Assembly (NCBI GenBank): GCA_031255355.1
Contig: JAIRSR010000046.1
Location: 1 to 5,030, forward strand
Origin: Clostridiales bacterium
GTDB taxonomy: Bacteria; Bacillota; Clostridia; Monoglobales; Firm-18
Direction of reading: 5' to 3'
Length of the DNA stretch: 5,030 bases
Numbering within the stretch: position 1 is the first letter of the stretch; every line of letters begins with the position of its first letter. The notes under the pieces are model-generated. The model searched no databases. It was not told the DNA's origin and saw only the letters and a program-made list of their open reading frames with translations. This document shows, piece by piece, positions 1-5,030 of the stretch. The translations under genes and the position numbers were made by a program.

Positions 1-2660
1 CGCAGCTCGTACCGTGAAACGGTATCGGACGGCGCGGGTCTGCCGTTTTCGTCGCCGTAAGCCGACAGTGCCTCCATAACGCTTGTGTTGCACGATATTG
101 CTTGAATCGTTCTTGCCTCCTCAAACTTCCGCATGATAATCCCGGGCGAAGCCAAGGCGCGGCACTTTTGAATACGTGAACGCACATGCGCGTCACGGTC
201 TGTTTCAGAGTAGATTACCTCAATTTCCTCCTCGTTGTTCGCGTTGTGTAATTGCGCGTCCGCGAACGTGTCAAGCGCGTATTCTTTCTTTACGGCGTCG
301 ATGACGTTCATGTTGATGACGTCGCCGCAGTCCTCGCGGATTACCTCGCGGAAAAAGTCAATCAAAATATCGTCGAACAAGTCAATGACTTTCGCGTCGG
401 AATACGGGTCTAACGCCTTTTCTTTCCGGATTGCGACGTTTTTCTTTACCGCGTCGAAAAGCTGTGAGTTCAGCTCGCCCGGCAGTAATAATCCAATCCG
501 CGCTTGCGGCGCTCGTTGTTCCAGTTGGTCAAGGTGTTCTCTGCCGCAACAAACATTGAGTGTAACGGAGCCGTTTTTGAAGCTCAAATCCTCGACAATC
601 TTATTTTTCTTTTCGTTCAGCTTGATTACCTTGGACGAAAAGGTTTCATAAAACCGTTCCAATTCCTTGCATAACGCGCTTACATACGGCAAGCCGATTT
701 CATAAATCGCCGCTTCAATTGTGCTGTTTAGCAGTTTATCAATGGCGGAGGATAACCCGCTGAATACCTCGTCTAATTTTTTATATAAATTATCGTATCC
801 GCCCCACCTTTGCAAAACATTGGGGTCGTCGTTAGACGCGTCAAGCGTACAAAGCGCGTTAAGGCTATCCTCTTTTTCCTTGAATATGCCGCTGCCTTTC
901 ACGTCAAAATCAATTGCGTCGCCCTCGCCCCGGAGATAATCGTTGATGCGCTTGCCGCAGGCGGAGATGCTGTCCTCCGCGTTTTTACTTTCCTCCCGCA
1001 TAAACGCGTTCAAAACGTATAGGTTGAAGCGCATCGCGGTGGGGTGAATACCGCCGTCGCCGTTTTTCAGCAACGATTCAATATGGAAATTCTCAAAATT
1101 ACCCGCCAACGGCTTTTCGTTTCTGAATACCGATTCACTGACGCCCTTTGCCTTTTTCCTGACCGCGCTTTTAATCAGCGCGTAAAACGCCTCTATATCG
1201 TCGCGCTTGCCCGACGCGGTACCTCGGTGGCGGCTGTCCGCCCCCGCAAACACATCGCCGCCTTTCATGGTTTTCACCAATTGGCTGTACGGCAAGAAAT
1301 TAGGCAGATGATACAGCTCATCTAAAATCGCGCGCTTTAACGCGCCTATTTGCTCCTCTACGCGCTGTCTTGACGTTTGCAGAGAGTCCTCCTCTCTGCC
1401 CAGGAGGTATGACGATCTGATTTCCTTGCCGAACGCGTTATCGTCCTTTTCATCGTTGAGTAATTCGGGATAGACCACTTCGATTTTCGGTTCCTCTAAG
1501 TCACTTTCAAGCGCACGGCGCTTCTTAAACTCCGCGCATTTTTCCTTGAACTTAAGGTCATACCGAAGCCATGATTTTTCCTCATTTTCGCCGATTTTAT
1601 CAATCGCCCTTGTGAACGCGATATAATCGACTACGGATTCATAGGGATAGCGCAGCACTGACGCGCCCGCGCCGGCAAAACGGTTGCGCCCCAGATTATC
1701 TTTTTTCGCGATTTCCTTGATAATATTATCCTCTTGCGAAGAGATCGCCTTTTGCATCGGACCTACGGAAAGCTCATACAGGCTTTGCGCCGCGAAGTTT
1801 AAGTAATCGTCCAGGGTTTCCATATTGCCCTGATTCGCGTCCACCCTGTCGAGCAGGAAGCAAAAATCAAAGGGTAGGGTATTCAAGGTTTCATAAACCC
1901 CTGCGGTGGCGGGTACCTTAACCGCTAAGCCGCTATAGCGAGAAAGCGCTTTTTCCGTGCCGCAAAAGCCGCTCCCCATCATCATAAAGGCGTTGATTTC
2001 CTTGATGGTGGCATATCCGTTTCTGCGCAGGGATTCACGCTCGGTTTCCGTTGTAATTACGGTCTCCAAAACGCCGGGCAATACGATGTACCCGCGAATC
2101 CACGGCTTGGTTTCGGGATATTGCTTTTCCAGATATTTACGCACCAACATAGCGACCGCCATAGCGATGCCCGAACCTGTTCCGCCCGCCGCCGTGGAAA
2201 CGATTACGATGTTTAACGCCTGCTTTAGGTCGCGGCCGTCCTTGTGAAAGAGGGAATCAATCGTTTGATAGAGCTGTAATATTTCTCCGCTTTTGACCGT
2301 CATATCAAGCGCGAGCCTTGAAATGGCGCGTACTTGCCCCGCGCCATCCGATACCGTTTTCGGGTAAAGAATCGTGTTGTTCGGGAACCAATTCAAACGC
2401 GCGTCCTCATCCTTTTCCAAATAATCGCCGACGCTTTGCGTAGAGGAAGTCTGAATCGCGGTAATATTTGAGTTTGCCGCTTTCATTTGCTTTAGGTCGT
2501 TGACGTCGGTGTCCATTACGGCAAACCGCAGTGTTTTCGATTCCTCCTCACCGCAACGCGCCGCCAGACTTGCGACGATTCCTGAGCCAATGCCGCCCAC
2601 TCCGATAAACACTGTGTCACGCGGTTTGTTGCAGGCAAGAATTTCTTTTTTTACAGGCAT
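1..2660 (-). CDS. Tubulin/FtsZ-superfamily protein (Tubulin-like, TubL type), C-terminus beyond the window
   Basis: I translated this frame by hand: it starts with ATG at 2660-2658 (MPVKKEILACNKPRDTVFIG) and stays open for 886 codons to the window edge, so the C-terminus and stop are missing. An AGGAGGGA ribosome-binding site six bases before the ATG supports the start. Residues 16-30 give a Rossmann beta-strand plus nucleotide loop (TVFIGVGGIGSGIV). Residues 47-52 (AVMDTD) fit the second strand and its acidic end. Residues 151-164 (strand IVIVST, then AAGGTGSG) contain the tubulin signature [SAG]GGTG[SA]G, which binds GTP phosphates. Residues 210-225 (SLRRNGYATIKEINAF) resemble the helix whose Asn contacts guanine. 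Residues 264-296 (FDFCFLLD...LDDYLNFAAQSLYEL) are typical of the Pfam 'Tubulin like' group. Beyond about residue 345 lies a charged, mostly helical extension of over 500 residues (likely coiled-coil stretches near 420-450 and 660-692), far longer than FtsZ or tubulin. There is no signal peptide or membrane helix, so it should be cytoplasmic. It follows the vWA gene by 18 bases. GTP binding is well supported; polymerisation and a membrane-remodelling role are inference. Confidence 0.88.
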   Translation of the reverse strand, partial: MPVKKEILACNKPRDTVFIGVGGIGSGIVASLAARCGEEESKTLRFAVMDTDVNDLKQMKAANSNITAIQTSSTQSVGDYLEKDEDARLNWFPNNTILYPKTVSDGAGQVRAISRLALDMTVKSGEILQLYQTIDSLFHKDGRDLKQALNIVIVSTAAGGTGSGIAMAVAMLVRKYLEKQYPETKPWIRGYIVLPGVLETVITTETERESLRRNGYATIKEINAFMMMGSGFCGTEKALSRYSGLAVKVPATAGVYETLNTLPFDFCFLLDRVDANQGNMETLDDYLNFAAQSLYELSVGPMQKAISSQEDNIIKEIAKKDNLGRNRFAGAGASVLRYPYESVVDYIAFTRAIDKIGENEEKSWLRYDLKFKEKCAEFKKRRALESDLEEPKIEVVYPELLNDEKDDNAFGKEIRSSYLLGREEDSLQTSRQRVEEQIGALKRAILDELYHLPNFLPYSQLVKTMKGGDVFAGADSRHRGTASGKRDDIEAFYALIKSAVRKKAKGVSESVFRNEKPLAGNFENFHIESLLKNGDGGIHPTAMRFNLYVLNAFMREESKNAEDSISACGKRINDYLRGEGDAIDFDVKGSGIFKEKEDSLNALCTLDASNDDPNVLQRWGGYDNLYKKLDEVFSGLSSAIDKLLNSTIEAAIYEIGLPYVSALCKELERFYETFSSKVIKLNEKKNKIVEDLSFKNGSVTLNVCCGREHLDQLEQRAPQARIGLLLPGELNSQLFDAVKKNVAIRKEKALDPYSDAKVIDLFDDILIDFFREVIREDCGDVINMNVIDAVKKEYALDTFADAQLHNANNEEEIEVIYSETDRDAHVRSRIQKCRALASPGIIMRKFEEARTIQAISCNTSVMEALSAYGDENGRPAPSDTVSRYEL
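17..38 (+). repeat. Left arm of a 22-base inverted repeat
   Basis: The plus strand here reads AAACGGTATCGGA, C, GGCGCGGG. The same sequence with T in place of the single C occurs on the minus strand at 2338-2359, so 21 of 22 bases match in inverted orientation. This arm encodes PAPSDTV (residues 875-881) of the tubulin-like protein on the minus strand. The match ends abruptly on both sides. Confidence 0.6.
2338..2359 (-). repeat. Right arm of a 22-base inverted repeat
   Basis: This is the partner of the arm at 17-38. Read on the minus strand it encodes KTVSDGAG (residues 101-108) of the tubulin-like protein. The only difference from the other arm is GAT versus GAC, which would be synonymous (Asp) in this reading frame. 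The arms enclose about 2.3 kb of the gene. Confidence 0.6.
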
Positions 2661-2666
2661 TTTGCT

Positions 2667-2674
2667 TCCCTCCT
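2667..2674 (-). promoter_or_regulatory. Ribosome-binding site of the tubulin-like gene
   Basis: Read on the minus strand this is AGGAGGGA, a near-perfect Shine-Dalgarno sequence with six bases to the ATG at 2660. It lies entirely in the 18-base gap after the vWA stop codon (TGA at 2681-2679). The gap is too short for a promoter or terminator, so the two genes are probably co-transcribed. The site fixes the start of the tubulin-like gene. Confidence 0.85.
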
Positions 2675-2678
2675 AATT

Positions 2679-4877
2679 TCATATCATCCTTATTTCGAGT
2701 CTGTTGCTTGTGCCGATAGACATTTCGATTCCGTTAAAATCAGTTTCACGCGGATTGTGCTTCATATGCGCCGCGACTGCTTGTATTTCTTTTTCAACCT
2801 CCGATAGGGGAACAAGTGTGTTCGGGGCAAGTTTATGCCGTTCATACACAGTGCCTATTTGAATTTCCGAAACATGGGCGGTTGACCGTATGGGCGCGCA
2901 TATTCCGATTCTCCGCACACGCGGCGGTGTAATTCTGCGGCTCACGGGGCAAATTGTTATGGTGGTGCGGCATCCCAACAGCGGATCGGTAAACCCCGGC
3001 GGCTTGTCAACGGTGATTATTGCTTGCGGTTCGCTGACAAACAAGTGGACGAAAAAACCAATCAGCCCCCGCCTCACGTTCCACACACAGCAACGGCTGA
3101 CGTCGTTAACCGTCATTTCCCTGTTCCTTACGGTAAAATGAACCTCTCTTACTCTGAATGTTCCGGGATATACCTTGCGCGTCATAATCCAAACAATCAG
3201 CAAAAGAAACGAAAGGCACGCGAACAAAAACATAACCGTTTGTCCGTTCCTGTCCCACCAGGAAAATCCGTCCGCGACCGAAAAAGTCAGCGGCGTTCCC
3301 GCGTTGCTCCAAGTCGCGTCCCCGACAATCTGCGAATGCGCGATCTGAAACCCGAGGTCGCCGACGGCTTGCTCCCGCGCACCGCCGCTGTAAACAGTCG
3401 GGTAGAGGTTGAACAAGCCGTTTTCGCCGCTCTTTTCCACCCGAAACCCGCCGATTTTCGCCTTTGGGTCTGACGGTACCACCTCCGGTATTCCCATAGC
3501 CGCCCATTGCTCGGGCGTAAAATCCACATAAACGCCGTCCTCATTTTCGATTTGCGCCTTTACTACAATCGGGGAAACCTCCCCGGAAAATCCGTCCGTT
3601 TGAATGGTATATTCGGGTGCTTCCGCCACCGCGAAAGACAGTCCCTTATTGTGGTAAACCCTGTACGAGCGGGTGGTGACTACCGTATTATAGTCCATAT
3701 ACCGCGCTGTAGCCGCTACGGAAAGTTCCCCCTCGGTAATGACAATTTGCTCCCCTGCGGCATACTCCCGCGCCGTGCCGTTGTTCGTAACGACGGCGGA
3801 ATATTGCACCGTTCCGAGCAACTCGGATTGCGGCACTCTTTCGTCCGTATCCTTTTTTACAAAGCCGAAATTCAAGTAATACGCGCCCGATTCCAATTTG
3901 TCCATATTGGTGACCTCGCTCCCCGCCGCGTCGGACAAAAACGCGCGGACGTCAATATTAGGCTTGTAATAAATTTCAAGCGTTTCATGACCCGTGACGT
4001 CTAAGGTATAGTCACCGGCATCGAAATCCCCGGTGAACGCGGCGATTTTCCCCGTTAAATTGACGGCGCGTTTCGCGGCTTTATAGCTTTCTGCGGGCGT
4101 GTCGCTGTAACGAACGGAAGCTACCGTATCGCGGGGAATGACCGTATCCCCGGTTTTGATGCCGTGAATGGCAACGTCCGCGCCTTGCGCGAACACGACC
4201 AGCTCACTCATCGGAATATCAAACGAAAGCGTATCAAGCTTTTGCCTGTTGAAAATACGTCTGCAAAGGTCCGTTATGGTGGACGGAATTTCAGCGGCGG
4301 ACGCTACCTTTTGATAGAAAATACTGTTTTCGGGCTTCGGCGCGATCCCCCATTCGTCCTTGCCCATCATATTCACGAACATTACGCGGATGTCCGGCTC
4401 TTTGCCGCTAAAAAACGCGTCTTTATCGTCGATGCCTTGAAATTCACCGTCCGTTAGCACCACGAGCCATTTTTCCTCCGCGCGGGCATCGACTAAATCC
4501 GCGTATGCTTTTCTGACCGAATCGAATTTCGTGTTCATGCCGGCGACAGGCATATCATGCACCGCCGCGATATTGGCGGCAGCGTCGTTGCCGCCGTCTA
4601 AGGAGAGCTTTGGCGGCGCGTTGCGCCCTTTTTCGTAATCGCTCATGACGTATATATTCATGCTGTCCCGCGCGCCGAGCAACCCCGCGAAAACCTCCAT
4701 AGCATATTTTGCCTGGCACCAACTGTCGTTGGTTTCCTCGGGAAGAAACATACTGCCGGAATCGTCGAACACAACGTGAATCACTCTGAAAGGCACATAA
4801 TCCGCGCGTGCCGCGCTGATCAAGAGGGAATAAAGTATGATGGCGGTACATAAAAATGACATGATTTTTTTGGTCAT
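2679..4877 (-). CDS. Secreted membrane-anchored vWA domain protein with cytoplasmic tail
   Basis: This complete gene encodes 732 residues. MTKK plus a hydrophobic stretch ending SAARA gives a Sec signal peptide with likely cleavage after Ala25. Residues 31-205 form a vWA domain with a full metal-ion-dependent adhesion site: DDSGS (D38, S40, S42), T116 in GMNTKFD, and D143 in VVLTDGE. It should therefore bind a divalent cation and a protein ligand. Residues about 215-540 are beta-rich and acidic, suggesting Ig-like or similar sandwich domains, but I recognise no named family. One transmembrane helix spans about 546-566 (TVMFLFACLSFLLLIVWIM) and is followed by RK, so the roughly 165-residue C-terminal tail should be cytoplasmic. 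The tail has five cysteines (596, 597, 636, 643, 660) and I do not recognise it. The external part has only C54 and C205, one near each end of the vWA domain, a possible disulphide. The start ATG has GGAGTG five bases upstream; Met6 would shorten the charged signal-peptide N-region. It is the first gene of an apparent operon with the tubulin-like gene. A role as the surface or periplasmic partner of that protein is inferred from family context. Confidence 0.9.
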   Translation of the reverse strand: MTKKIMSFLCTAIILYSLLISAARADYVPFRVIHVVFDDSGSMFLPEETNDSWCQAKYAMEVFAGLLGARDSMNIYVMSDYEKGRNAPPKLSLDGGNDAAANIAAVHDMPVAGMNTKFDSVRKAYADLVDARAEEKWLVVLTDGEFQGIDDKDAFFSGKEPDIRVMFVNMMGKDEWGIAPKPENSIFYQKVASAAEIPSTITDLCRRIFNRQKLDTLSFDIPMSELVVFAQGADVAIHGIKTGDTVIPRDTVASVRYSDTPAESYKAAKRAVNLTGKIAAFTGDFDAGDYTLDVTGHETLEIYYKPNIDVRAFLSDAAGSEVTNMDKLESGAYYLNFGFVKKDTDERVPQSELLGTVQYSAVVTNNGTAREYAAGEQIVITEGELSVAATARYMDYNTVVTTRSYRVYHNKGLSFAVAEAPEYTIQTDGFSGEVSPIVVKAQIENEDGVYVDFTPEQWAAMGIPEVVPSDPKAKIGGFRVEKSGENGLFNLYPTVYSGGAREQAVGDLGFQIAHSQIVGDATWSNAGTPLTFSVADGFSWWDRNGQTVMFLFACLSFLLLIVWIMTRKVYPGTFRVREVHFTVRNREMTVNDVSRCCVWNVRRGLIGFFVHLFVSEPQAIITVDKPPGFTDPLLGCRTTITICPVSRRITPPRVRRIGICAPIRSTAHVSEIQIGTVYERHKLAPNTLVPLSEVEKEIQAVAAHMKHNPRETDFNGIEMSIGTSNRLEIRMI

Positions 4878-4882
4878 AACAT

Positions 4883-4888
4883 CACTCC
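4883..4888 (-). promoter_or_regulatory. Ribosome-binding site of the vWA gene
   Basis: The minus strand reads GGAGTG here, with five bases (ATGTT) before the ATG at 4877. Spacing and purine content fit a Shine-Dalgarno site and favour this ATG over the internal Met6, which has no comparable purine run in front of it. Confidence 0.7.
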
Positions 4889-4918
4889 GTTGCTGATAAT
4901 GGGGGGTTGACCTTACAC

Positions 4919-4924
4919 ATAATA
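4919..4924 (-). promoter_or_regulatory. Possible -10 element (TATTAT) for the operon
   Basis: The minus strand reads TATTAT within AATCATATTATGTGT, matching four of six positions of the sigma-70/SigA -10 consensus. It lies 42 bases before the vWA start codon, which would give a leader of about 35 bases. The stretch 17 or 18 bases further upstream is GC-rich and has no recognisable -35 box, so the call is weak. An alternative is the TTGCGC / CATAAC pair around 4987-5013 with a short 15-base spacer. Confidence 0.25.
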
Positions 4925-4988
4925 TGATTGTTCCGCGCCGCGCCTTGCGGGGCGTTCCGTTCCGCAGGTATTGCTGCCGTGACGCGTT

Positions 4989-5002
4989 ATGTCATATGTC
5001 AC
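4989..5002. repeat. Tandem heptamer direct repeat ATGTCAT-ATGTCAC
   Basis: Two adjacent 7-base units, ATGTCAT and ATGTCAC, differ only in the last base. The pair lies about 110 bases upstream of the vWA start codon in otherwise unpatterned sequence. Short tandem half-sites upstream of an operon can be regulator binding sites, but a two-copy heptamer may also be chance. Confidence 0.3.
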
Positions 5003-5030
5003 AGGGCGCAATTTTCAGTATTGTAACATA

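Larger units (their letters stand above)
4878..5030 (-). other. Non-coding leader and promoter region upstream of the vWA-tubulin-like operon
   Basis: These 153 bases carry no credible gene on either strand and presumably hold the operon promoter. They include a GC-rich block (about 4931-4967) with only short self-complementary stretches of four to five pairs, so I do not call a terminator or riboswitch. An AT-rich patch at 4917-4930 and a heptamer direct repeat at 4989-5002 are the only patterned elements. The neighbouring gene to the right is not visible, so whether this is a true operon start or an internal gap is unknown. Confidence 0.55.

Noticed and set aside
235..651. Plus-strand open frame of 138 codons, serine- and phenylalanine-rich
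   Set aside because: It is antisense to the tubulin-like gene. Its composition mirrors Lys/Glu/Asp codons of the opposite strand and it has no convincing ribosome-binding site.
1321..1347. GCGCG-CTTTAA-CGCGC dyad and the many other GCGCG/ACGCGT words in the window
   Set aside because: These fit frequent Ala/Arg (GCG, CGC) codon use within the coding sequence, with no regular spacing or position relative to genes.
1381..1397. Perfect 6-bp hairpin AGAGAG-TCCTC-CTCTCT, with an AGGAGG-like run on the minus strand
   Set aside because: It lies in the middle of the tubulin-like coding sequence, encodes ordinary residues (GREEDSLQ), and has no start codon at a proper distance or U-tract, so it is neither an internal start nor a terminator.
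1402..1413. Plus-strand AGGAGG followed by ATG
   Set aside because: The spacing to the ATG is only one base and the frame stops after two further codons.
3106..3544. Minus-strand open frames in the other two frames of the vWA gene (3106-3507, 3287-3544)
   Set aside because: They are Arg/Gly-rich shadows inside the vWA coding sequence, which is intact through this region with no sign of a frameshift.
3024..4004. Plus-strand open frames at 3024-3473 and 3507-4004
   Set aside because: Both lie opposite the well-supported vWA gene and have Arg/Val-rich, low-quality translations typical of antisense shadows.
4931..4967. GC-rich block upstream of the vWA gene as a possible terminator or structured RNA
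   Set aside because: Only four- to five-pair stems can be drawn and no run of T follows on either strand.

Overview
The window holds two genes on the minus strand, read right to left, that form one apparent operon. Upstream (4877 to 2679) is a complete gene for a secreted, single-pass membrane protein with an N-terminal von Willebrand factor A (vWA) domain. Eighteen bases downstream begins a large tubulin/FtsZ-superfamily GTPase-like protein (start 2660). It stays open for 886 codons and leaves the window at base 1 without a stop, so more than half of the window is this one truncated gene. Bases 4878 to 5030 are non-coding upstream sequence with only weak promoter signals. I see no RNA gene, CRISPR array, transposase or insertion-sequence end.

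The organism cannot be named. Both genes have good purine-rich ribosome-binding sites (AGGAGGGA and GGAGTG), base composition is balanced to slightly GC-rich by eye, and the secreted protein has a plain Sec-type signal peptide followed much later by one transmembrane anchor. This fits a Firmicutes/Clostridia-type bacterium, but other bacteria with strong Shine-Dalgarno use are not excluded.

The pairing is the main message. The vWA protein has its metal-binding domain and a long beta-rich region outside the cell, one membrane helix at about residues 546-566, and a roughly 165-residue tail inside. The downstream protein is cytoplasmic, with a Rossmann-type GxGGxG loop near the N-terminus and the tubulin signature AGGTGSG at residues 158-164. 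Makarova and Koonin proposed that a distinct FtsZ-like family works with a vWA protein, a further GTPase and OmpA-family proteins in membrane remodelling. The gene pair here looks like the core of such a system: an external adhesion or sensing module tied through the membrane to an internal cytomotive or scaffold protein. The function is inferred; nothing in the window shows the substrate or the trigger.

Other points are a 22-base inverted repeat (21 of 22 identical) whose arms lie 2.3 kb apart inside the tubulin-like gene, a tandem ATGTCAT/ATGTCAC heptamer upstream of the operon, and exactly two cysteines in the external part of the vWA protein.
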